This document shows, in pieces, positions 12,497 through 21,697 of a stretch of 64,000 nt of DNA. Both the position numbers and the translations under genes were made by a program. The stretch spans positions 2,232,001 to 2,296,000 of the forward strand of contig NC_063023.1 of the NCBI RefSeq assembly GCF_020509005.1, given 5' to 3'. Below the pieces are notes generated by a model, which ran no database searches, was not told the origin of the DNA, and saw nothing but the letters and a program-made list of their open reading frames with translations. Numbering within the stretch: the first letter of the stretch is position 1; each line of letters opens with the position of its first letter. The stretch comes from Fulvia fulva. Taxonomy: Eukaryota > Ascomycota > Dothideomycetes > Mycosphaerellales > Mycosphaerellaceae.

Positions 12497-13530
12497 CTAC
12501 TTCTTTCCCTTGCCATACGAATCTGCCATCCTCTTCAACATATGACCCTCAACAGTGGGCACCTCCTGTCCCTCAATCCTATCCTTCTCATCAAGCGGAG
12601 TCAAAGGACAGTCCAGGTTGCCATCGAAAAAGAACACAATGCTATACCGATCCCTCTCTTCACCATTGAGGACGCGATGAACACTACTCTTGAGCCGACC
12701 GCCCGTCCACATCTGCAACATGTCCCCAACATGAACGACATAAGCGTCCTCGGAAGGAGGAACTTGCATCCAGGAGCCTGACTTGCGGTTCTGAACCTCT
12801 AAGCCGGGAACGCCATCTGACAGCAGCAGCGTGATCGCGCCAAAGTCAGTGTGAGCAGACGACCCCAATTGACGCTGCTTGGTGGCCCGTGCTGGTGGGT
12901 AGTGCACCAGGCGTAGAGGAGCAGCGACCAGGTCAGCACCGGTAAAGCGACTGAAGAGATCTTTGACGTCGTATGGCAGAGCAGGAGCCATCATGTCGAG
13001 AACACGAAGCGACAATGCGTAGACGGCAGAGTAGTATGCTTCGACAGGCTGTCGCAGATCTGCAGAATCGAGGCTCTGCGGCCATACATTCGGGCCCATG
13101 AAGAAGCGTCCTGACTTGGTACGCTCATCGGACGCTGGAATGTCGTTACCAACATACAGTCCCTATTGACGCTTAGCAATTCCCCAGAGAATGATATGTT
13201 GTTGCTAGCACTTACCTCCTTCAGATCCGGGAGCACGCCCTCTTCGTACGACTGACTTTCGAGCACATCATAGCCACGATGTCCAACATTGTGCTTCGCA
13301 TCCAGCGAACGCTTCTCCTCCATCGGCAGTGCGAAGAACTTCCGAGCTGCGGTGAAGACACTTTCTTGCAACGGCGACGGAATTCCATGATTCACAATCT
13401 GGAAGAAGCCGGTCGTCTCACATGCTGCACGAACCTGATCGATGACTTCGCGTGCAGCAGGAGATGAAGGCTGCTTCAGAAAGCTGGACACATCGATGGT
13501 AGGTATGGCAAGATCTGCTTGCGTCGACAT
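12497..13530 (-). CDS. 2-oxoglutarate/Fe(II)-dependent oxygenase
   Basis: Two exons, 13530-13216 and 13162-12497, joined across a 53 nt intron (donor GTAAGT), giving 326 aa. It belongs to the isopenicillin N synthase-like superfamily: an N-terminal DIOX_N region (IPTIDVSSF, FFQIVNHGIP), then the iron-binding HxD...H as His209, Asp211 and His267, and the 2-oxoglutarate-binding RxS as Arg277/Ser279. It should hydroxylate, desaturate or rearrange a small molecule using O2. An in-frame ATG at 13653 would add 41 basic residues that could act as a mitochondrial presequence; I chose 13530 because family homology starts soon after it. It is tail-to-tail with the reductase gene and head-to-head with the methyltransferase gene, which places it in the cluster. 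In tropolone biosynthesis a related enzyme (TropC) expands a ring, but the flavoprotein partner is not present here. Confidence 0.92.
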
Positions 13531-13992
13531 CGCTCGAGAATTGAAGCTAGAGCAAGTATGCCCGGCTTGGACGTGGCTCTGGATTCTGTATGCTCCGAAG
13601 AGGAGAGTCGCTGTTCGTGGCAGTTGCGCTTTGCGTGGCATGGAGATGCTCATCTTGGCCTATGTCCGGCGCACGACGGTGAAGCCGAGAACTAATATCG
13701 ACAGACTATCAGACCAAGGTTCCAAAGTTTCGCATCGCACCCCAACGGATACAGCTGAGGCTGAAGGAGCTGGCGAAGGTCCCGGACCCGCGAGCACGTC
13801 AAAGGCGCACCACTGGCTCTGAGGGCGCAACTTTGTGCAACTGCAGAGCATCATCGGAGTCTCTGCATGCTTGCAGGTAAAGTCCGTTACTGGTCGTTGC
13901 GCAGAGATTGATAACACGATACAGCTCAACTACCTCTTGTGGTTTACTTGTGATTGCATCTTCAGTCCTTAGACATTGTTCCTACTGCAGCG
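13531..13992. promoter_or_regulatory. Bidirectional promoter, oxygenase and O-methyltransferase
   Basis: 462 bp lie between the two divergent start codons. The imperfect palindrome CTCCGAAGAGGAG at 13593-13605 resembles the perfect ACTCCGAGGAGT in the PKS/reductase promoter and could be a shared cluster site; this is inference. If the oxygenase starts at 13653 instead, the motif lies in coding sequence. Confidence 0.45.
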
Positions 13993-15352
13993 ATGACGAC
14001 TTTGACACAACTCGCTGAGCAGGCGCTCGAATCAGCGAGAAAGCTGGATGCTTTTGCGGAAACAAGCTTCCAATGCGACACCCTCAGCGACCTGCCGCCG
14101 GAGCTGGAGACGGAGAGAAAGAATCTTGTTGATGCCTCCCAAGCAATGAAGCGTTTGAGCCTAGGAGCTGTCGGCTCTATGCTTGAGACGCTCTTCACGG
14201 TAAGTCACAGTGTATTACAAACCTGATGTGCAAAGCTGAGGCAAGCAGTTCACCGATCTTCAAGCTCTTCACTACATCTACCACAACAAGATACCAGCAT
14301 ATGTACCAGCCGAGGGTGATACATCCTTCGAAGACGTCGCAAAAGCCGCAGGCGTTGATCCGGGACCGTTGCGTCGATTCTTGCAGCATGCTATGGCCAG
14401 CAACTTCTTTGTCGAGACTCGACCAGGTTTCGTAGGTCATAGCCCAGCGTCACTTCTCCTTCGCAACGACACAGGCGCTATGGATACAGTCGGCTTCCTT
14501 CTCGAAGACCTTGCACCAGCAGCTTTGCAGACGGTGAGAGCATATGAGAAGTGGCCGAACAGCAGCGAACCCAACGAGACTGGATTTAATGTTGCCGAGG
14601 CCACGGAGAAGCCGTTCTATCGCCTCCTGGCGGATGACCCGGAGCGATCTCGAAGATTTGGCGCAGGCATGAGGTTCATGACCAAAGGCTCTCTGTACGA
14701 TCTCAGCCACCTGGTCAACGGCTACGACTGGGCTGCTCTCAATGATGCGAAAGCAACAGTCGTTGATGTTGGCGGTGGCCACGGTTCCGTCAGTATTGCC
14801 CTAGCCAAGGCCTTCCCAGCTCTAAGGTTTGTCGTTCAGGACTTGGAAGGTACTGTTCACAGCGGAAAGAAAGAACTGCCAGCCGAGCTACAGCACCAAG
14901 TCAACTTCATGCCCCATGACTTCTTCTCAGAGCAACCAGTACACGGCGCAGACGTCTATTTCTTCCGTTTCATCTTCCACAACTGGGCGGACAAGTATGC
15001 CACCAAGATTCTGCACGCCTTGATCCCAGCACTGAAGCCAGGGGCACGCATCGTCATTTACGAGTTCCTACCAGATGCTGTTGCAACTACGAAGTGGAGC
15101 CAGAAGCAGCCAAGGAACTTGGACATGATTCAAGCCTTGGGTTGGAATAGTCTCGAGAGGACACAAGATGACTGGGCTGCTCTGTTTGACAAGGCTGGTG
15201 CCGGGTTCCAGTTTATTGGCACGAAGATCCCGCCAGGGAGTGCTGTGAGTCTGATTGAGGCTTCTTGGCGAGGCGCCGATGTTGTGGCTGGGACCACGAT
15301 GCCGATTAAGAGTCAGGTCAGCAAGCCCATCGAGCTTGTCGCTGAAGCATGA
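13993..15352 (+). CDS. SAM-dependent O-methyltransferase
   Basis: Exons 13993-14199 and 14249-15352, with a 49 nt GTAAGT...CAG intron, giving 436 aa. It has the layout of fungal class II (plant-type) O-methyltransferases: an N-terminal helical winged-helix part (GVDPGPLRRFL), the SAM loop VVDVGGGHGS, an acidic residue after the second strand (VQDLE), and the catalytic-base region FIFHNWADKYATKIL, which carries the expected His. It should methylate a phenolic hydroxyl of the polyketide product in the cytosol. It is transcribed divergently from the oxygenase gene and is the last recognisable member of the cluster on this side. Confidence 0.92.
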
Positions 15353-15705
15353 CTTCGCTACGCTTTGGAGCGTGAGGCCTTGCTGCTGGCAAGATCTTCC
15401 GTTGACATATGAGCAGTCCGTGGTCTTGGAGGAAATCCGAGCGGGTGGTCCCGGGGGCTCTTGTATAGTAAGCAGAATGAACGACGCTACATTGGCCCAG
15501 AGTCCTCAAACAAAACAGACATGCACGAGTCAGAGTCATATTTAATCCTGTCCTCGAGATCATGAGCGTGAGTTAATCCACTGTCACTTTGAATTCACGG
15601 ATGATGCATCAACTTGCACTTTTTTGAGGCAACGACCACAACAACATCGACCCGAGAGCCCAGCTCAGACCCAACACAGGCGGCATCTTCCACATACCGA
15701 AAGCC
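15353..15705. other. Intergenic, nothing seen
   Basis: Downstream region of the methyltransferase gene. No coding frame or repeat was recognised. Confidence 0.5.
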
Positions 15706-15795
15706 ATGAACAAACTTAGTCCCAACAAGACTGGCTTCCCAGATCTACCCCCCGAGCTCAGAGAAATGATTTACGACCTCACCCTGGTATCACCC
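15706..15795 (+). pseudogene. 5' fragment of an LPxELR-family gene
   Basis: ATG at 15706 opens about 28 codons ending in LPPELREMIYDLTLV, the N-terminal signature of the small-gene family found at 37-47 kb. Directly after LTLV the similarity stops, a stop codon follows within eight codons, and sequence of a dispersed repeat begins. This looks like a gene cut off by the repeat. It is the only copy on the plus strand and the only one outside the 37-47 kb cluster. Confidence 0.6.
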
Positions 15796-15797
15796 TC

Positions 15798-15884
15798 GAT
15801 GCCAGCGTGTTGAAGTAACGGCCTGCGTCTCGATAGGTAGTCGAAGCGCTTGGCGGCAATCGACTATGTCACCGGCCCTCGCAG
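15798..15884 (+). repeat. Dispersed repeat, copy 1
   Basis: About 85 bp, roughly 80% alike by eye to 24494-24602 and to the reverse complement of 41305-41414. Shared landmarks are GTGTTGAAG, CGATAGG, TCGAAGCGC and TGTCACC. Several differences are C/T or G/A changes. It starts where the truncated LPPELR gene ends. Element type is unknown; no coding capacity is seen. Confidence 0.65.
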
Positions 15885-16084
15885 TCGTCCCATGGCTTGC
15901 ATGGCAGATAGCTCCCGGCGTCTCTGCGTTCGCTGAGATCATTACTGACGACTCAGGAGCCTTCTCCTCGCTAATTAGCAGCATGAGTTTGTAGTGAAGC
16001 TTACGTAGTTTCTTTTCTTGGTCATCTGCTCCCCCAAGCATCCGGCACCATCACATCGTCGCCGTGTCCTATCGCCATCGAGTC

Positions 16085-16503
16085 TGAAGCTGCTGAAGAT
16101 CTGTAGGGGGAGATCAGGTGAACTCACCAAAAGGAAGAGCTCACAAAGGAGCTAGGTGTGTGGGGTGCCCGTCGCGAGCTGAGGGTTGTGCGTTTGGTAT
16201 GGCCGTCGCGAGCCACACTAGGAAAATACGAGAAGTTGCCCGTCGCGAGCTAAGGGGTGTGCGTTTGGTATGCCCGTCGCGAGCCGCACGAAGGAAATGT
16301 GCAAGGGGTGCCCGTCGCGAGCTGAGGGCTGTGCGTTTGGTATGCCCATCGCGAGCCGACCTAGGAAATACGAAAAGATGCCCGTCGCGAGCGATGTGTA
16401 CCTTGGGGATGCCCCTCGCGAGCGGTACGAGGTGGTGAAGAGGGGGACTATGAGGTGGTCAGTATCATTTGTCAAACATGAAGTGTGATCTCCAGCAGCT
16501 TCA
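16085..16503. repeat. Motif array A inside inverted repeats
   Basis: Eight copies of a 12-13 base core, usually GCCCGTCGCGAGC, begin near 16167, 16201, 16238, 16272, 16310, 16344, 16380 and 16411. The spacers alternate between two types, one containing GTGCGTTTGGTATG and one containing GGAAATACGA, so the higher-order unit is about 70 bp. The array sits between TGAAGCTGCTGAAGATC (16085-16101) and its near-exact inverse at 16487-16503. It is homologous to array B at 19.4 kb. Confidence 0.8.
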
Positions 16504-17395
16504 ACTCGGTGACGATGGAATCTGGTTGGTGGTAAGGCGGTAACGGAATCTGTTTCCTGTGCATGTAAGTGGTCAGCGCTCGATGTTAGTGGTGGTTGTG
16601 TTCAAGGTGTTGCATGGTGGATGTGTTGGAGTTATCGCACTATGGGTGTTGTGTGCTGAGTGTTGTATACTATCAGTTTGTGGTGAAGTGATGAGAGTTT
16701 GCTGCAGGTGTGTCCAGAGTTAAGAGGGAAGCTGAAGGAGCGGAAAGGAAACGTAACGTTAGCGCTTGTAAACAAGCGCACGGACGCGCGGGCTGTGGGT
16801 GAGTCACTCGGCTGAGCTGAGCTATCGTCCGTTCACTCTCTGCACTACAGTGGGCCATGCCTGGAAGTGGTCGAGGGAGTCACCTGAGCCCGAAGGTCAG
16901 AAATAGCCAGTAAGGCCGTCGAACTTGCTCGTCGGGGAGTACAGGTTGCTGGTGTTGAACTAGCGACTCGGGAGCGGCAGATGGGTACGATCCGAGCCAG
17001 GACTCAGATTCATGGACCCTGCCACGCCGAGCCATTGCATGTGACTTCCGGCTCTTGCAGTATACGGGCGAAGACTCGAGGTGCTGCTGTCGCTGTTGCC
17101 GGCTATAAGACTTCAATGCGATATAGAACTGCTTCTTGAGCGAGACAACATGTCTGAGTAATGTAGTTGCTGAAGTCGGTCGCTCTCAAGCAAATGCGTA
17201 GACGTCGCAGTGAATGCAAGCCAGATTGTGTCGGAAGCCCTCTCGGCTTCGAGCAGTGAACGGACGACACATCCACGCACAGGCGCTAGTCAAAAGTTCA
17301 GCCCGTGAGTGCAGCTTCTAACCCGTTCCTCTCGTCCCAAGAACTTCGAACTTGTCAGACAACGTGGCGCGCAGACTCAGTTCCGACACACCGCG
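16504..17395. other. Spacer of the duplicated unit, no gene
   Basis: A G/T-rich stretch (about 16560-16690) resembles 19720-19930 in the second unit, for example TGTGGTGAAG followed by GAG and a GTGGTGGTTGTG run. No coding frame was recognised. Confidence 0.5.
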
Positions 17396-18615
17396 ATGGA
17401 GAACGACAGCCAGGTGCCACTGGCTCCCAAGCAACCACCCAATGCCCTGATCCACTTCGAGAAAGATGCGCGCCGCTTCGACAGTGTCGAGGTCGGCCAG
17501 AACTCTCAAATCACGATGGTCCCAGAACTCGAAGGCAATGTCCTACGCGCATATCTCACCATTCAGTACCGGAACGTCAAATGCGTTTACCTCCTTGAGC
17601 ACAAGGACGGCGAGGTAATGCAAAATCTCCAGCGTCTCACTCATGACGATAGCTGACATTTGACAGGTGGAGGTGATCGGCGGCCCTCTACACCACAAGA
17701 CCGCATTCTACAAGAAGTTCTCCAAGATCGATCAGAGACGAGTCAAGTTCCGCGAGGACTTGCACAGGTCTGGCAGCAACGGAAAAGCTTCCAAGTGGTC
17801 GTTCCTCTGCCTGACTTTCAAGAAGGTGCCTCGCGACTCTGTTGCAAAGCACTTCTCAGGGGAGGTATCGGTTCTCAAGACTGGCCTGGGCATCGAGTTC
17901 GAACGTCACTTCTGTCCCCAGCACGAGTAAACTCAGGAGTTCACCATTGCGTGCATCATCTCAAGTGCTCAAGTCGCCAAGATCTTCGATGACTGCGTCC
18001 TCATTGCCAATGGCAAGACCTGCCTTCGCGCGCCTATGAAGCGTGTGAACGAAGTGACTCACGAGGACGCTTCCTCCGATGTCAGTAACAAGAAGAGACG
18101 TATTCCAGAGTCAAGCGCGAACGACGCAGACGGTGACAATGATAGCGGCGTCGACCTTCCACCCAGCGAGCCAGATCTCGAAGCGATGAGAGCGCAGATC
18201 GAGGACGGAGTGAGAGCCCGGCTCGAACAGGAGCTGGAGGCCAAGTACAAGATCCAGGTAAGTCCTCCAAGCTGACAAGGGCTAGTCAAGATTGGTCCAG
18301 GCGTAGCGAGCGATCTCGAGTCGCAGCGCTACATGACCCATCTGTCCCCTCCAATCCATTCTCCGCCGATCTTTCGGCTAACACATGCTTTTTCCACGGT
18401 TCCTCGAAGAGCAAGCGCAAAAAGCTCTCGCTGCCGTCCACGAGCCTTGGACCTCTGCAGTAGCTTCTGCGCCCGAGTGGAACCTCGATGACCTGGACAG
18501 CTTCATTGACGAGGTCGAGGCGCATGCCACAGACACAGGCGACTTGCCGTGTAAGCTGAAGGCAGCAAAGAGGGCGAGAGATCAGCTTGCGGAGGAGAAG
18601 ATGAAGTTAAGATGA
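17396..18615 (+). pseudogene. Unrecognised protein gene, duplicate copy 1, probably broken
   Basis: Exon 1 (17396-17614) and exon 2 (from 17667) join across a 52 nt intron with a TGAC branch. The product begins with a compact domain (PNALIHFEKDARRFDSV, YLTIQYRNVKCVYLLEH, HHKTAFYKKFSK, KWSFLCLTFKK) that I do not recognise. A TAA at 17928 closes the frame at 160 aa, but the same frame continues with protein-like sequence (KIFDDCVLIANGKTCLRAP, basic NKKRR, an acidic stretch, a predicted helical tail) to a donor at 18256. A GT at the stop allows a 39 nt intron, so the TAA could be spliced out. Farther on, the exon coding FLEEQAQKALAAV (to 18615) lacks the acceptor AG that copy 2 has. Either a recently damaged gene or one with unusual splicing. 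Confidence 0.5.
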
Positions 18616-18898
18616 GCGTAACATGCGGAAAAGGGAGGCTTAATTGATCGATCAGTTTATGATGGTTACATGGAAGCGTTGATAACTGGGTCGGGCGGTG
18701 TTCGGCTTTGGCATTAATGATGTGCAACTCGTGCTTGGAGAAGTCCGAGGCCTCGATGCGGTGAAGTCTAGACGTTATCAGCAATACACAAGCCCCATAT
18801 ACATACAGGTGAGCAGTGTCTTCACACAAAGACCACGAGCTCAGACCAAGCTCTTGAACCCGATCGGCCTCACGCCGGCCTCACGCCGGCACAAGCTC

Positions 18899-19022
18899 GA
18901 GCAAAAAGCAAAAAGCAAGAAGCAAAAAGCAAGAAGCAAAAAGCAAAAAGCAAAAAGCAAAAAGCAAAAAGCAAAAAGCAAAAAGCAAAAAGCAAAAAAC
19001 AAAAAGCAAAAAGCAAAAAACA
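18899..19022. repeat. Heptanucleotide microsatellite (GCAAAAA)n
   Basis: About 17 near-perfect copies of GCAAAAA with a few GCAAGAA or ACAAAAA variants. It lies after duplicate copy 1 and before array B. Confidence 0.9.
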
Positions 19023-19382
19023 TACAACACAAGGGATTCCCACGTAGTCACCTACCGTAGTACTAGTCTTGCGGTCCAATGCTTAGATATGGAAGAGCGG
19101 ACGGGGTTCCTCGCTTTCATTGGCCTGTGGTCGTATGTGATAATGCTCATGTCTTTGAAACACATAGCTGTTAATTTTCCTGTTGCGTGGCTGATGGTGC
19201 CAGAACATCAACTCCGCGGCCTTGCAATGCTACAACGGTCCGTCTATCGTAATTGAAAAGCCCAGGCCATGATATTGTATCCACACACCCACCGCTTCCC
19301 TCCAGGTCCATCAGATTGGTGCATCGCCATGCCAGTCTTCTCCGTCGTTCGTCGTCCGATCAGTCGTCTCGTCGCTCGTTTC

Positions 19383-19660
19383 TGAAGCTGCTGGAGATCT
19401 GTAGGGCAGGAAACCAGTTGACTTACCATTTAGATTGCCCACGCGGGAGCCGCACGAGAGCCCACGCGGGAGCTGAGTTGGGTTGCAATAGTGCCCACGC
19501 GGGAGCAAGGGGTGTACGTTTGGAGTGCCCACGCGGGAGCCGCACGAGATTAGCCCACGCGGGAGAAGATTTGGTTGCAATAGTGCCCACGCGGGAGCGA
19601 AGAGACTGTGAGCTGGTGAGCATGTGTACGGCGGGTTGATGTTGGTCTTTCAGCAGCTTC
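19383..19660. repeat. Motif array B inside inverted repeats
   Basis: Six copies of GCCCACGCGGGAGC begin at 19437, 19460, 19493, 19527, 19553 and 19584. The left flank TGAAGCTGCTGGAGATCT (19383-19400) is nearly identical to that of array A, and CAGCAGCTTC at 19651-19660 is its inverse. Some spacers match array A (AAGGGGTGTACGTTTGG, CCGCACGAG) although the cores differ. Confidence 0.8.
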
Positions 19661-20638
19661 GGGTGCGACGACGACGACGCTGAGGACGAGGATGGCGGAC
19701 GACGGCGGAAGTATCTGCATGCTGTATGTATGAGTAGTCAGCACGCGCGCAAGGTATGCGACACAGCGAGGATGGTGTATGTTGAGTGCGCAAAGTGTTT
19801 GTGGTAGAAGGTGGTGCTGTGAGCTGGATGTCGAGGTGGTGGTTGTTGAGTGCGCAAAATCTTTGCGGTAGAAGGTGCTGATGTGGAAGTGGTGGAAGTG
19901 GTGTGTGGTGAAGAGGTGAGAAGTCGGAAGACCGATGAAGTCTCTTATATCTGTCGAATGTGAGCACGGTGCACCGCCGAACTTTAAAACTACGTCACGT
20001 CACTAACGCAGTCATGCAAACAGGCCGCCCTTTCATTCACCACGTGCACCCTCGCAGAAACGCGAGACAAGTGGGGTCTATTGTGCTGTTGTGGATGTGG
20101 ACATTGTCCACGTATAGCACGAGCTAGTTCTGCCGGGCTGTTCATCGCCTGCTGGGCAGGAACCACTTTTAGCCCGATCAGTGGTTGCAGCGCTGGGCCA
20201 GTGGAGACTCACAGGTGGGACTCGAGTCACACCCGTGATGACTTTGGATGCCGTCACACTGATTGCAGGTCGCTTGTTGTCCCGAGAGTCCCTTGATCCA
20301 GGTGACCGTTTTTCGCCATTTGCATGTGATAGCGAAGCCTGGGTGCCCATGACTTCACCCGCGGCGGTAGCGAAAAAGGCAAGGATTCGTGTCGTGAAGT
20401 AGCGACAGATGAGCCGAATAAGGTGTCTTTTCCTTTCACCGGCGGCCAGGGAAAAGTGTCTCGACAAAAGTTCTCACGGTGAACGACACTCTCGTCATCG
20501 CGTTTGCAGGGGTCGTGTTGGCAGGGACTGAACCTTAATTCCGCGACTCATGCCTGGATAAAACCCGACCTCACACTGTATGAGCACCTTTCCCCCATCC
20601 ATTCTCACCACTGACACCCCTCCGACCACCGCCAAAAC
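19661..20638. other. Spacer of the second duplicated unit, no gene
   Basis: Contains a short internal duplication: TTGAGTGCGCAAA followed by TTTG and GGTAGAAGGTG, near 19779 and again near 19847. The rest shows no coding frame I can support. Confidence 0.5.
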
Positions 20639-21461
20639 ATGGCGGACCCAGACTGGCATCCATGCGCACCCGACAGACCCGTCAATGCTTTCCTCTACTT
20701 CAAGAAAGAGGACCGGATTTTCGGCTCGTTCGAGTCGAGCAGAGCCCTGAGTCACAGATCAAAGTCTTCCCCCGTATTGAAGGTACGTTGCTAAAGGGTA
20801 CCAGGCATCGAGTGTACATCGAGCGCGTCGTGCAGCGCATCTCCCACTCAGCCCACCATAGTCTCAGACACTGCCACGTGGTTCTCGACGAGCATGACTA
20901 ACATCCTTCTGCTTGTAGGGACACCACCAGCGTCAGTGCGAACAAAAAGAGGCGTGTCTCCCAGTCAGAGGCAAGAACTGCAGACAACGACGACGACGAC
21001 AACGACAGCGGCGTCGACCTTCCAACCAGCGAGCCAGACTTCGAAGCGATCAGGGCGCAGATCGAAGCCGAGGTGAAGGCGAAGTACAAGATCCAGGTAG
21101 GTTCTCCGAGGGCATCTGGCAAAAAGAGGTGACCGCCTCACTCCAAAAGCTGTAGCGATTGAAATCCGCATAAAGCGCTCCTAGCACTTCAAACCTGTTG
21201 CAGATGGTCGTGATGCAATTCCGATGCCAACACCTCCCCCTACAGGTCCTGGAGGAGCAATTGCAAAAAGCCCTCGCTGCGGTGCAAGAGCCGTATACCC
21301 GTGCGACAGTCTCCGAGCTCGAGTGGCTTCCCGACGATCTCGATGCCTTCGTTGACAAGGCCAAGGCGCAGGCCAACGCTACAGGTGACTTGCTGTCCAG
21401 GCTTGAGAAAGCGAAGTGGGCGAGCGATGAGCTTGCGGAGGAGAAGAGGAAGTTGAGCTAG
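20639..21461 (+). pseudogene. Duplicate copy 2 of the unrecognised gene, decayed
   Basis: ATG at 20639 opens a frame with RPVNAFLYFKKEDRIFGSFE, matching copy 1. The matching sequence then jumps frame (VEQSPESQIKVFPRIEGTLLKG), so there is a frameshift near 20735. The middle coding part of copy 1, including the KWSFLCLTFKK region, is absent. The tail is present: NKKRRVSQSEA, an acidic stretch, EAEVKAKYKIQ, then after an intron of about 150 nt with a proper CCCTACAG acceptor, VLEEQLQKALAAVQEPY to a stop at 21459-21461. Frameshift plus internal loss make a pseudogene likely. Confidence 0.7.
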
Positions 21462-21697
21462 TTGCGGTCGCAGAGTAACGAATAACGCTGATCCGACTGG
21501 TAAGTGAGCGCTCTATCGCAGAGAGAGAGATTCAATTCGTTAGGCTGAGCAGCAGCGAAAGGGTCGAATGAAGGTCGGCGGAAGCCCGACACTTTGCATC
21601 ATGTCCATCGTTGGTCGATGCTGCTTGGAAGCGAATTGATGTTATCGAATGCACGAAGAGGTTGAATCTTCATGCTGTCGCATTGTTAATGCCATTA

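Noticed and set aside
18899..19022. GCAAAAA repeat as telomeric DNA
   Set aside because: The unit is not a TTAGGG-type repeat, the run is short and internal, and it is best explained as a microsatellite.
16167..19597. Motif arrays as CRISPR
   Set aside because: Spacers are not unique; they repeat within and between arrays. The setting is eukaryotic and no cas-like gene is present.
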